A DNA stretch of 64,000 nt, taken from Mucilaginibacter sp. SMC90 (lineage in GTDB: Bacteria > Bacteroidota > Bacteroidia > Sphingobacteriales > Sphingobacteriaceae). Below, piece after piece: positions 58,001 to 64,000 of this stretch. Below the pieces are notes generated by a model. That model did no database searches and was not told the DNA's origin. It worked only from the letters and a program-made list of their open reading frames with translations. The translations under genes and the position numbers were made by a program. Each line of letters starts with the position of its first letter. The first letter of the stretch is position 1. The stretch covers positions 2,852,001-2,916,000 of the forward strand of contig NZ_CP094527.1 in assembly GCF_022811725.1 (NCBI RefSeq), written 5' to 3'.

Positions 58001-60303
58001 GCGTTTATAGTTTCAACTTATCAGATAATCTTGAAACTATTCCTTCAGGCATCCCTATCGGTAAACCCATCTCAAATACAACACTGTATATTTTAAATGA
58101 GCAGGGTGATCAGCAACCCATAGGAGTAAAGGGAGAACTTTACATTGGGGGGGAAGGTGTGGCACGAGGTTACCTGAACAATGCTGATTTAACAGCTCAG
58201 AAGTTTATTAAAGATCCAATCAATAAAAGCGGTCGTCTTTACCGTACGGGTGATACTGCACGCTGGCTGGCTGATGGAAACCTGGAATACCTGGGGCGCG
58301 CAGACGACCAGGTAAAGGTCCGTGGTTACAGGATAGAGCCGGGTGAGATTGAAAATGTGTTGTTGCAAAATCCTGAAGTAACCCAGGCTGTAGTGCTTGC
58401 CCGGCCCGATAATCAGGGTGCTAAACGCCTTACCGCTTACGTGGTGATGAATGAAAACGCCTACAATAAGCAGCAATTGCAGCAATATCTGCAGGAGCGC
58501 TTACCTGAATATATGGTGCCGCGACTTTGGGTAAGGATGGAAAGCTTACCTTTAACTGTAAGTGGCAAAATAGATAAGAAGGCGTTACCCGAAGCGGAGA
58601 TAAGCGGAGTGATATCGGATACCTATGTTTCGCCGCGTAATCAAACTGAAGAGCAACTGATACAGATCTGGCAGGAACTCCTGAATTTGGATCGTATAGG
58701 GATTTATGATAATTTCTTTGAGCTCGGCGGAGATTCCATCTTAACAATCCAGGTAGTAAGCAGGGCACGTAAATACGGGATAGAAATTCAGCCCAAAGAT
58801 ATCTTTTACCACCAGGTAATAGCACGTCTGGCCGAAGCCGTACAGAAAAACGGGGGTAATAAAATCCAAACCGAGCAAGGGGTTCTAAGTGGTGAAGCAG
58901 GCTTAGTACCTGTTCAGCAGTGGTACCTCGACAGAAACGAAACAGAGATCTCGCATTATAACCAGGCAGTTTTATTAGCTATTGATAAAAATATCAGCGC
59001 AGCTACCCTGCAAAAGTGTTTTGATGTTTTAGTTTCATATCATGATGCTCTAACATTCAAATACACCAATCTTAGTGGCATCTGGAAGCAACACTATGGT
59101 ACTGCCCGGGTCGAAGTCTTGGTTGAAGATTTGACCAACGTACAGGATTTACATGCAGGCATAAGTGCATCCACTAACGAATATCAGCGTAGCTTGTCAA
59201 TTACCGAAGGAAGGCTGATCAGTGTGGTTTTGATGAAAACGCCAGATAGCGAAACTGCAAATCGCCTTTCCATTGTTGTGCATCATTTGGCTGTCGATGG
59301 CGTATCATTGAGGATCATTTTAAATGATCTGAATACGCTGCTCGATAATATTGCCGCTGGTGAAGAACCTAATTTAGGTGCCAAAGGAAGCTCATACAGG
59401 CAATGGCATCAGGCTTTAACCCAATATGGCGAAAGCAAAAGGCTGCTGGCGCAGGAAAAATATTGGGAGCAGATCATCCTTAGCTATAACGCATTACCGG
59501 TGGATACAGCATTTAACGGTAAAGCGAAAATGAGCGATATGACTAATATCCGTGTAAAACTTAGCGCGGGATATACTGCTCAGTTGCTGCGCGAAGTACC
59601 TAAAGTTTATCACACGGAAATAAACGATCTGTTATTGGCCGCTTTGGCTAACACCTTATGTGGTTGGGTCGAAAAACAAGAGGTAGTGATAGGGCTTGAA
59701 GGCCATGGTCGTGAGCCGATAACTGATGAAGTTGATATCAGCCGCACCATGGGTTGGTTTACCAGCCTCTACCCGGTGAAACTCAGGGCCGAAGCAGATG
59801 CGGATAAGCTTATAAAAGAAGTTAAGGAAGATTTAAGAAAAGTAGCCGATAAAGGTCTCGGTTTTGGAGTATTAAAATATATCAATAAGGCGGATGGTTT
59901 ACAGGGAAATGATCCATGGGATATCATGTTTAATTACCTGGGGCAGTTTGATCAGGCTGTAACTGCGGGCAATTGGTTTAACTATGCTAATGAAAATAAT
60001 GGTGAAGCTGTAAACAAAATGCAGTTTTCGCCGGTTAAAATCACAATAAATAGCTATATTATTGCCGGAGAATTGATAGTAAACTGGAGTTTTAGTAACA
60101 AGCATTATATTGAAAAAACAATTAATGATTTGTCGCTAAACTATATAACCTGCCTGTCACAATTAATTGATCACTGTTTGGAACAAGCTAAATCGAAAAT
60201 AGTATTTACGCCCGCCGACTACGGTTTAGGGGCCGAGATAAATTATCAGGAACTGGATAGATTCCTGGATGATAATGATACGGACAATATCATGAGTTTT
60301 TAA
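46045..60303 (+). CDS. NRPS 2: docking-(C-A-T)x4-E
   Basis: The 4752-residue synthetase opens with a TubC-type docking domain (1-58). Module 3: C with HHIAGDA at 215-221 (A where G is usual), A near 693 with code D-L-T-K-I-G-H-I-G-K (Asp type), T Ser1082. Module 4: C HHIASDG 1267, A from 1743 with D-V-Q-F-I-A-Q-V-V-K (Pro-like), T Ser2135. Module 5: C HHIAADG 2317, A from 2789 with D-T-E-S-I-G-S-V-C-K (Lys/Orn-like), T Ser3177. Module 6: C HHIAADG 3359, A from 3833 with D-A-T-K-V-G-E-V-G-K (Asn-like), T with GGDS Ser4231. The last domain is an epimerase (HHLAVDG 4413, EGHGRE 4552-4557), so residue 6 should be D. C domains of modules 5 and 6 are almost identical in DNA. The C-terminus DNDTDNIMSF is acidic and may dock to NRPS 3. 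Confidence 0.95.
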   Translation: MKELFTKAIDILYLAEQNDVKIILNGDRLQLQVPENATVDPLLIDEIRENKEAIIAFLKQDSWNAKTNIEGSGKITSFDRNIVTNIPVSFSQERLWFIDRLQGSLQYHLSEVLLLNGSLDINALENTFKTIVNRHEVLRTVIREKEGVAYQEIKAVDGWHLGCDLSGTYLNGTEELKERISSLIEKPFDLAADDMLRADVIWLENGTHILVITMHHIAGDAWSMPILVQEIAALYKAYSKNEILELPALPLQFADFALWQRNPLHEQQLESKLEYWKQKLADVQQLQLPADSIRSSGAVVNGSTLTFNIGNDLTSALHKLSQRNGATLYMTLLTAFKVLLHRYSDQEDICVGTSIAGRPQQELEHLIGFFVNTLALRDQVSGQATFNQLLAQVKQTVLDAFTHQDVPFERVVEATVKEREAGVSPLFQVMLVLGNTPEIPAITLGNLELSGYGIEHKTVKFDLTFFVTETKYGLKWAVQYNTDLYNTARIRRMVRHFETLLISIVSNPDMKVGKLRLLNRKEELWLVKNERSHCAYIANETIIELFLAQALQNPDLKAVTFEGKSLTYRELHVRSNRLAHHLQRYGVKADVLVPVYMERGMDMIVAILGILKSGGAYVPIDTDFPSDRVKHILDDTRAGVIVSSSKFADRALAITEYQKVLELDNMDWELSLEPENDPELFPSSSHLAYVIYTSGSTGKPKGVLIDHDSLLDYVYGLNERTGISECETFGLMSTIATDLGNTVLFSSLAYGGTLHVFSKETVSNVHQIHNYFGQHQIDCIKIVPSHWKALSPDTDVPLLPAKLLIFGGEALPKETVTRIARYSACRVINHYGPTETTIGKLLYEATDKLIEGARVPVGRPFSNTIVYVLGKEMERCPIGIPGELYIGGRGLAQGYHRLPKLTNEKFIADPYRREGSRIYRTGDRVVMRADGNIEYLGRMDDQVKIRGYRVEPGEIALVLEHSKHVNQAAVIAIDDKLGNKQLVAYIVPSAKFDPVDLNIYLKEHLPDYMLPSHLIQLSAIPLTANGKIDRKALPHPEVQASGKEFTAPRNKVESKLSEIWQNILEIEEIGINDNFFELGGHSLLAVKLISEVRKAFEQDLSIGEVFDYPTIGSLSSRLGRAEQNISAGIIAGPRPELIPLSYSQERLWFIDRMSGSVQYHVPAVFNLSGTLNIDALQNTFRAIVNRHEILRTVIFEQDGQGYQHVKLANTWELKQTDAKEYEDQHLALEQYIRLQVAQPFDLSKDDMLRAELIKVNENESTLVLTMHHIASDGSSSAILVKEWLELYNAFSTNREPVLPVLAVQYPDYAIWQRTNLQGDLLTTKLAYWQRKLAGVITLQLPADRQRPAEQSTNGALYEFAISEDVTKGLHALSVQNGVSLYMTLLSAFNVLLYRYSGQEDLCVGSPIANRNQPEIADLIGFFVNTLAIRSHLGAEMSFTALLAQVKQTMLEAYEHQDVPFEKVVEAVVKERDLSRSPLFQVMFVLQNTARIPELQLGDLTLQQTQDAHQTAKFDITLFVIESENGLRAGLEYNTDLYNELTINGMAGHYSQLLNAVVDTPNELVSRLNMIGEAESKQLEIFNATRADYTGEGNVISLFEEQVTKNPDAIALVFENEELSYRVLNERSNQLARYLQKQGVTNETLVPVCIERGLGMIISILGILKAGGVYVPVDPDFPQERIDYMVADTGALVLVSSIQSSKRILSSVTLVIEIDGKQEQDIANESKASLDINIDAEQLIYILYTSGSTGKPKGVMMPERAMFNLLNWQETQFKNKNRRVLQFAAYTFDVSFQEIFSTLCFGNTLCLIDGDTRRDMNALIDHIVKYELTHLFFPVVVLQNLAEQIISDPKISLLVEEIIVAGEQLKITDEVRTLIRSADIKVINQYGPTEAHVVSSFTVDSSTISVLPPIGAPVSNTQIYIRSASGELSPLGVPGEICIGGVQVARGYLNQPELTKEKFIADAYSEEPNAKLYRTGDQGRWLADGNIEYLGRIDDQVKIRGYRIEPGEIEQVLLQHENVRQAVALAKADKQGTKRLTAYVVMDETAYDKQELQNYLGERLPEYMVPRLWVNLQSLPLTPNGKTDKKALPEVETSHEESYTAPQTATEKQLAKIWEELLGVEKVGTKDNFFELGGHSLLAMRVISQVRKELNKELKIRDLFMYPVIADLAKQLEGEDSQAADSTIKSINPRPEYIPLSYSQERLWFINRLEGSVQYHIPAVLKLDGEVNIVALENALKAIVERHEVLRTVIREHEGLGYQYIKASDWTLKQSQSSNQADLKSYISKEVSKPFDLSQDDMLRAELIATGASEYVLLLVLHHIAADGWSMPVLVSEFSSLYSSFSSNQTSTLKTPAIQYADYAIWQREYLDAAKLQSKLNYWEEKLTGTTTLELPTDHMRPAVQSSKGSVYEFTINKEVAEKLQKLSLEQGATLYMTLLSVFKVLLYRYSGQEDICVGTPVANRDREEIAELIGFFVNTLALRTNLNGEEAFTKLLSKVKQTTLEAYGHQDVPFEKVVEAVVIERDLSRSPLFQVMFVLQNTAVIPTLELGDIKITGERAGDQASKYDLSYNAEETKDGIRFVVEYNTDLYEAETIARMADHYAELIASVTKEPATRINKLQLLSKTEEEELSTFNETTAEYPKEENIISLFEAQAKATPTATALVFEGETVSYNALNEQANKIAHYLQEQGVTKETPIAICIERCTAMIAGILGVLKAGAAYVPVDIEYPRDRISYILEDTKATIVLSSSTGKANLEKANVIELDNNEEIANQSSDNLSITIGPNQLAYIMYTSGSTGKPKGVMVEHQNIINYTLGFANYFGITAADTVLQQSSVSFDTMCEEVYPALISGAKVVMVKEGGKDVDDIIRLISKESITILSATPTVIAYLNKEAGNNNINTKSLRYIISGGELLQPGFIDNLYPTVTVVNSYGPTEGTVCATYYTIGDINKAALIGKPVSNTKIRIRNQSGELSPVGVLGEICIGGVQVARGYLNQPELTKEKFITDPYSEGPNARLYRTGDQGRWLADGNIEYLGRIDDQVKIRGYRIEPGEIEQVLLQHENIKQAVVLARADKQGTKRLTAYVVMDETAYDKQELQNYLGERLPEYMVPRLWVRLDSLPLTPNGKTDKRALPEAETSHEESYTAPQTTTEKQLAKIWEELLGVEKVGTKDNFFELGGHSLLAMRVISQVRKELNKELKIRDLFMYPVIADLAKQLEGEGLETADSTIKSINPRPEYIPLSYSQERLWFIDRLEGSVQYHIPAVLKLEGEVNIVALKNALKAIVDRHEVLRTVIREHEGLGYQYIKASDWTLKQSQSSNQADLKSYISKEVSKPFDLSQDDMLRAELIATGATEYVLLLVLHHIAADGWSMPVLVSEFSSLYSSFSSNQTSTLKTPAIQYADYAIWQREYLDAAKLQSKLNYWEEKLTGTTTLELPTDHMRPAVQSSKGSVYEFTINKEVAEKLQKLSLEQGATLYMTLLSVFKVLLYRYSGQEDICVGTPVANRDREEIAELIGFFVNTLALRTNLNGEEAFTKLLSKVKQTTLEAYGHQDVPFEKVVEAVVIERDLSRSPLFQVMFVLQNTAVIPTLELGDIKITGERAGDQASKYDLSYNAEETKDGIRFVVEYNTDLYEAETIARMADHYAELIASVTKEPATRINKLQLLSKTEEEELSTFNETTAEYPKTENIISLFEAQAKATPDATALVFEGETVSYQALNEQSNKIANYLKEQGIKKESLVAICIERGTAMIAGILGILKAGAAYVPVDIEYPKDRIGFILNDTKAGIVLSSSTGKANLRHSNIQVVELNNNQEIANQSGDNLNITIDPNQLAYVIYTSGSTGKPKGVMVEHGNLINYLVNNKTQYISGSNNQSGTFIHLSYTFDASVTGLFMPLISGRSIIIASTKYDNVFEDANLLKYAPYEFIKITPAHISLLKEATSIQDRNNLADRLVIGGEALRLNHFDGYHTGGCNTEVINEYGPTEATVGCSVYSFNLSDNLETIPSGIPIGKPISNTTLYILNEQGDQQPIGVKGELYIGGEGVARGYLNNADLTAQKFIKDPINKSGRLYRTGDTARWLADGNLEYLGRADDQVKVRGYRIEPGEIENVLLQNPEVTQAVVLARPDNQGAKRLTAYVVMNENAYNKQQLQQYLQERLPEYMVPRLWVRMESLPLTVSGKIDKKALPEAEISGVISDTYVSPRNQTEEQLIQIWQELLNLDRIGIYDNFFELGGDSILTIQVVSRARKYGIEIQPKDIFYHQVIARLAEAVQKNGGNKIQTEQGVLSGEAGLVPVQQWYLDRNETEISHYNQAVLLAIDKNISAATLQKCFDVLVSYHDALTFKYTNLSGIWKQHYGTARVEVLVEDLTNVQDLHAGISASTNEYQRSLSITEGRLISVVLMKTPDSETANRLSIVVHHLAVDGVSLRIILNDLNTLLDNIAAGEEPNLGAKGSSYRQWHQALTQYGESKRLLAQEKYWEQIILSYNALPVDTAFNGKAKMSDMTNIRVKLSAGYTAQLLREVPKVYHTEINDLLLAALANTLCGWVEKQEVVIGLEGHGREPITDEVDISRTMGWFTSLYPVKLRAEADADKLIKEVKEDLRKVADKGLGFGVLKYINKADGLQGNDPWDIMFNYLGQFDQAVTAGNWFNYANENNGEAVNKMQFSPVKITINSYIIAGELIVNWSFSNKHYIEKTINDLSLNYITCLSQLIDHCLEQAKSKIVFTPADYGLGAEINYQELDRFLDDNDTDNIMSF
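52581..54005 (+). repeat. Direct repeat copy 1 within NRPS 2 (C domain of module 5)
   Basis: This 1425-base segment recurs at 55707-57131, exactly 3126 bases (1042 codons) later. It runs from the linker after carrier domain 4 through the whole C domain into the start of the next A domain. By eye, between about 52990 and 53910 only three substitutions separate the copies. Confidence 0.9.
55707..57131 (+). repeat. Direct repeat copy 2 within NRPS 2 (C domain of module 6)
   Basis: Second copy of the 52581-54005 segment, in frame. Its first ~400 bases are more diverged (for example around 56085-56115, about nine differences) than the rest, so the near-identity starts inside the C domain near its HHIAADG motif. 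Confidence 0.9.
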
Positions 60304-60315
60304 GTAACAGGTTTT

Positions 60316-63300
60316 ATGGAAATAGGTGAATTTTTATCAAACCTTGAAAAAATGAACTTTTTATTATCGGTAGATAATGAAAAGCTGAATTTAAAAGCTA
60401 ATAAAAACAAGGTTACCCAGGAGCAGATAAACGCTGTTAAAAACAACAGCGAGATTATTAATTTTATCAAAACCCGTAAAGATGAATTAATCCGGTATAT
60501 TTCTAATATCCCCAAAGTATCGGCAGGTAATCAAAAAAATGTAGTTTCCATTTACAGGTTAAGTGGTTTGCAGGAGGGTATGTTATTTCATAGTCTCTAC
60601 AACGAACAATTTGGCAACTATGTTGAGCAGTTTACCTGCGATATTGTTGATGCTGACCTTAACGTATTAAAAGCTGCCTGGGCCGAAATTATAGCAAAGC
60701 ATACTATTTTACGTACAGGCTTTTACTACGAATCGTTTAGTATTCCTGTACAGTGTGTTTACAGGGATGTAACCCTTCCTGTAACAGAAATAGATTACCG
60801 GGAGCTGGAACCTGCATCTCAAACCGCTGCATTTAATGATTATTTAACTGCTGACCGCGAAAGGGGCTTTGATTTTAACCAGCCGCCCCTAATGCGCATC
60901 ACCTTATTTCAGTTAAATGATAACCGGTACAGGATGTTATGGAGCTTTCATCATATTCTGTTTGATGGCTGGTCGCTGCCCGTATTAATGAATGGGTTTT
61001 TAGAAGCTTATGAGCTTTTAATACAAGGGCAGGCTGTAGCCAGAACACCTGAAGATAAGTATGAAGATTTTATCCGTTACCTGGAACGCAGGGACAAATG
61101 GGCCGAGGAAAGTTATTGGCGTGGTTACCTGCGGGGCATAACCGAGGGAACGTCTTTGCCTTTTGTTAAAAAAACAAACGCGATACTTTTAAAAGCCAAA
61201 TTTCTTTCCATAACTAAAGCATTTGATAAAAATGCTTCCGAACCGATCTATGCCTATGCAAAAAGGCATCGTATCACTTTAAACACCCTTATGCAAGGGG
61301 TATGGGCGTTGCTGTTAAACAGGTATACTGCTAATGACGATGTATTATTTGGCACGGTTGTATCTGGCCGGCCTGATGAGTTGCCCGGAGTTGAGCATCG
61401 GGTAGGCCTTTTCATTAATACTATTCCATTCAAAGCCACTTTTGACAACCAGGAGGTAGCTACCTGGTTGCAAGGTTTGCAGGCAGATCAGGCTGCTTCA
61501 AGAAATTATCAGCACGCCACGCTGCAAAGTATAAAGGAGTGGACGGGCATCAAAGCCGACTTATTTGATAGTTTGCTGGTTTTTGAAAATTACCCGGTGA
61601 ACGAAGCTATAAACGCCAAACAATGGTCGTTAAAAGTAGAGAATGCCAATACGTACGAACAAACTAATTACCCTTTAACTATTTTAATTGCCGATGCCTA
61701 TGGCTTGAACTTTACTTTTAATTATAATGCCGATCTTTTAGAAACAAGTTATGTACAATCTATCGTTGATCAATTTGCCTATGTACTTAAGCAGATCATC
61801 GATGGCGCTGCAAAAAATATAAATGATATTTCGACTCTTACCCCAGCCGAAGTATTAGTGTTAAATGAATTTAATAATACGGTTGCATCCTATCCTGCAA
61901 ACGAAAATATTGTAAGCCTTTTTGAAGCACAGGTGGAAAAAACACCTGATGCTGTGGCGTTATTATTTAATGATAAATGGCTTACATATAGTGAGTTGAA
62001 TAGGCGTTCCAATCAATTGGCGCGCTACCTTCAATTACACGGTGTTACTAAAGAAACGCTTGTGCCAATTTGCTTAGAGCGGAGTTTTGAAATGCTTATA
62101 GGCATACTTGGCATATTAAAAGCTGGCGCTGCGTATATCCCTGTTGATCCTGAATATCCTGTGGAAAGGATCGCTTACATGCTTGATGATAGCGCCGCCA
62201 AAATAGTATTAAGCAGTGCTGCAGGTATCTCAAAATTGCAGGAAAATACCCTGCAGGTAATTGAGTTGGATAAAGATTGGGAATCAATTTCAAGCCAGGA
62301 CCACAGCAACCTTGATACGGTTATTACAACCGATCAGCTGGCTTATGTGATCTACACTTCAGGGTCAACAGGCAAACCTAAAGGTGCTATGAATGAGCAC
62401 GGGGGCGTTGTTAACAGGCTCACCTGGACGCAAAGCTATTTTGGGTTAACTGCTGCCGATACCATTCTGCAAAAAAATACATTCAGCTTTGATGTATCGG
62501 TATGGGAACTTTTGTGGCCTGTACTAACAGGGGCTAAACTTGTATTTGCCAAACCCGGTGCGCAGGGCGATAGCCTGTATCTGAAATCGATAATCGAAAG
62601 CCAAAATGTAACCCTGCTTCATTTTGTTCCGTCGATGTTGAGCGTGTTTTTGCTTGATATCGAAAAAGGGGATTGCCCTGAACTTAAACATGTATTATGC
62701 AGTGGCGAAGCGTTGACAACAGCGCAGGTTAAACTGTTCAGGAATAAATTACCTCACGTAGCATTGCATAATTTATACGGTCCTACGGAAGCCGCAATTG
62801 ACGTTACTTACTGGAGCGACTTAGAAAAAGATCCCAATATTAATATTGTGCCCATCGGCAAGCCGGTATGGAACACACAGATCCATATCCGGGATAAATC
62901 GGGCGAGTTGAGCCCGATCGGTGTACCTGGAGAGATCTGCATTGGAGGCGTACAGGTTGCCAGAGGCTATTTAAACCAACCGGCACTAACGAAAGAAAAA
63001 TTTATCACTGACCCGTACAGGGAAGGTCCCAATGCAAGGTTGTACAGAACAGGAGATCAGGGGAGATGGCTTGCGGATGGAAATATCGAATACCTTGGGA
63101 GGATAGATGACCAGGTAAAGATCCGTGGATACAGGATCGAGCTTGGAGAGATTGAGCAGGTACTGCAGCAACATGAAAATGTAAGGCAGACGGTTGTACT
63201 GGCCAAAGCGGATAAACAAGGCACCAAAAGATTGAGTGCTTACGTGGTGATGGAAGAAGCTGTTTACGATAAACAGAAACTTCAGGATTACTTAAGTGAA

Positions 63301-64000
63301 CGGCTGCCTGAATACATGGTGCCAAGGCTATGGGTACGGCTGGACAGCCTGCCGCTTACGCCTAATGGCAAAACAGATAAAAAGGCGCTGCCGGAAGCAG
63401 AGGCCGGCCACGAGGAAACTTATACTGCCCCTGAAACAGGTACAGAGAAACAACTGGCCAAAATATGGGAAGAGCTGCTTGGCGTAGAACAGGTAGGCAC
63501 AGGGGATAATTTCTTTGAACTTGGCGGCCATTCGCTACTGGCCATGCGTGTGATCTCGCAGGTAAGAAGGGAACTAAATAAAGAGCTCAAGATCCGTGAT
63601 CTGTTTGTGTATCCAACCATTGCAGAGCTTTCAAAACAACTGGAAGTTGAAGAATCAACAACAGAAGGGACTATACAAAGAGCAGAACCAAGGCCTGAAT
63701 ATATCCCGCTGTCTTACAGCCAGGAACGGTTATGGTTTATTGACAGGCTGGAAGGCAGTATTCCTTACCATATTTCAGCGGTATTAAAACTGCAAGGCAA
63801 TGTCAATACCACAGCGTTGGAAAAGGCGCTGAAAACAGTAGCCGAGCGCCACGAGATACTGCGTACCGTGATCAGGGAACACGAAGGGCAAGGGTACCAG
63901 TATATAAAAGCAAATAACTGGAGTTTAAAACAAAGCCATTTAAACGATAGCGAAGCAGGGCTACAAGACTACATAGCTAAAGAAACAGTCAGGCCATTCG
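60316..64000 (+). CDS. NRPS 3 (partial): docking-C-A-T-C..., runs off the window
   Basis: The frame starts with ATG at 60316, 12 bases after NRPS 2, and stays open to the window end (1228 codons), so the gene is 3'-truncated. Residues 1-60 form a second TubC-like docking domain (MEIGEFLSNLEKMNFLLSVD). C7 starts IYRLSGLQEGMLFHSLYNEQ and has HHILFDG at 212-218; the LQEGMLFHSL phrase is typical of DCL domains following an epimerase, matching the E domain upstream. A7 (YTSGSTG from 680) reads D-V-W-H-L-S-L-I-D-K, the EntF-type Ser code. T7 has GGHS Ser1073. A further C domain begins near 1110 and is cut. At least one more residue is therefore added, and the release domain is outside the window. 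Confidence 0.93.
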   Translation, partial: MEIGEFLSNLEKMNFLLSVDNEKLNLKANKNKVTQEQINAVKNNSEIINFIKTRKDELIRYISNIPKVSAGNQKNVVSIYRLSGLQEGMLFHSLYNEQFGNYVEQFTCDIVDADLNVLKAAWAEIIAKHTILRTGFYYESFSIPVQCVYRDVTLPVTEIDYRELEPASQTAAFNDYLTADRERGFDFNQPPLMRITLFQLNDNRYRMLWSFHHILFDGWSLPVLMNGFLEAYELLIQGQAVARTPEDKYEDFIRYLERRDKWAEESYWRGYLRGITEGTSLPFVKKTNAILLKAKFLSITKAFDKNASEPIYAYAKRHRITLNTLMQGVWALLLNRYTANDDVLFGTVVSGRPDELPGVEHRVGLFINTIPFKATFDNQEVATWLQGLQADQAASRNYQHATLQSIKEWTGIKADLFDSLLVFENYPVNEAINAKQWSLKVENANTYEQTNYPLTILIADAYGLNFTFNYNADLLETSYVQSIVDQFAYVLKQIIDGAAKNINDISTLTPAEVLVLNEFNNTVASYPANENIVSLFEAQVEKTPDAVALLFNDKWLTYSELNRRSNQLARYLQLHGVTKETLVPICLERSFEMLIGILGILKAGAAYIPVDPEYPVERIAYMLDDSAAKIVLSSAAGISKLQENTLQVIELDKDWESISSQDHSNLDTVITTDQLAYVIYTSGSTGKPKGAMNEHGGVVNRLTWTQSYFGLTAADTILQKNTFSFDVSVWELLWPVLTGAKLVFAKPGAQGDSLYLKSIIESQNVTLLHFVPSMLSVFLLDIEKGDCPELKHVLCSGEALTTAQVKLFRNKLPHVALHNLYGPTEAAIDVTYWSDLEKDPNINIVPIGKPVWNTQIHIRDKSGELSPIGVPGEICIGGVQVARGYLNQPALTKEKFITDPYREGPNARLYRTGDQGRWLADGNIEYLGRIDDQVKIRGYRIELGEIEQVLQQHENVRQTVVLAKADKQGTKRLSAYVVMEEAVYDKQKLQDYLSERLPEYMVPRLWVRLDSLPLTPNGKTDKKALPEAEAGHEETYTAPETGTEKQLAKIWEELLGVEQVGTGDNFFELGGHSLLAMRVISQVRRELNKELKIRDLFVYPTIAELSKQLEVEESTTEGTIQRAEPRPEYIPLSYSQERLWFIDRLEGSIPYHISAVLKLQGNVNTTALEKALKTVAERHEILRTVIREHEGQGYQYIKANNWSLKQSHLNDSEAGLQDYIAKETVRPF

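Overview
The window looks like part of a Bacteroidota chromosome, most likely Sphingobacteriaceae (a Mucilaginibacter- or Pedobacter-like soil bacterium). The reasons are the moderately AT-rich DNA, few Shine-Dalgarno-like sites before starts, a DUF5107/TPR protein, a stand-alone long FtsX/MacB-type permease, an UpxY-type NusG paralogue and GT4-rich exopolysaccharide genes. This placement comes from gene content only; there is no rRNA.

Layout. (1) Positions 1-6230: a 5'-truncated glycoside-hydrolase-like gene, a DUF5107/TPR protein in the same operon, and a small membrane protein. (2) Positions 6246-13542: an AraC-type regulator divergent from a TolC / HlyD(EmrA) / MFS(EmrB) efflux operon, then a convergent MacB/FtsX-like permease. 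(3) Positions 13543-17642: a sparse region with two paralogous small HTH proteins on either side of inorganic pyrophosphatase, an UpxY-like antiterminator pointing away from the cluster that follows, and two long AT-rich intergenic stretches. (4) Positions 17643-37288: an exopolysaccharide locus with a WcaI-like glycosyltransferase, two small paralogous unknown proteins around a single-domain response regulator, Wza-like export lipoprotein, Wzc-like tyrosine kinase, Wzx flippase, Wzy-like polymerase/ligase, seven further glycosyltransferases and four acyl/acetyltransferases. (5) Positions 37312-64000 (open at the right end): a non-ribosomal peptide synthetase (NRPS) locus starting only 23 bases after the last polysaccharide gene. 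It holds a type II thioesterase, a CmlA-like di-iron beta-hydroxylase (easily mistaken for a plain metallo-beta-lactamase-fold hydrolase) and three NRPS genes.

How they fit together. From 20204 to 64000 every gene lies on the + strand with small gaps or overlaps, so polysaccharide and peptide genes may be one transcription unit or two abutting ones. The NRPS order read from the domains is C-A-T-C-A-T / C-A-T-C-A-T-C-A-T-C-A-T-E / C-A-T-C(partial). Hand-read specificity codes suggest acyl?-(aromatic-like)-Val-Asp-(Pro-like)-(Lys/Orn-like)-D-Asn-Ser-..., one residue of which may be beta-hydroxylated by the CmlA-like enzyme. TubC-type docking domains start the second and third synthetases. The best candidate for something undescribed is this peptide pathway with its CmlA-like enzyme, physically joined to an exopolysaccharide operon. 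Also notable are a 1042-codon direct repeat inside the second synthetase and an unknown family of about 75 residues beside the response regulator.
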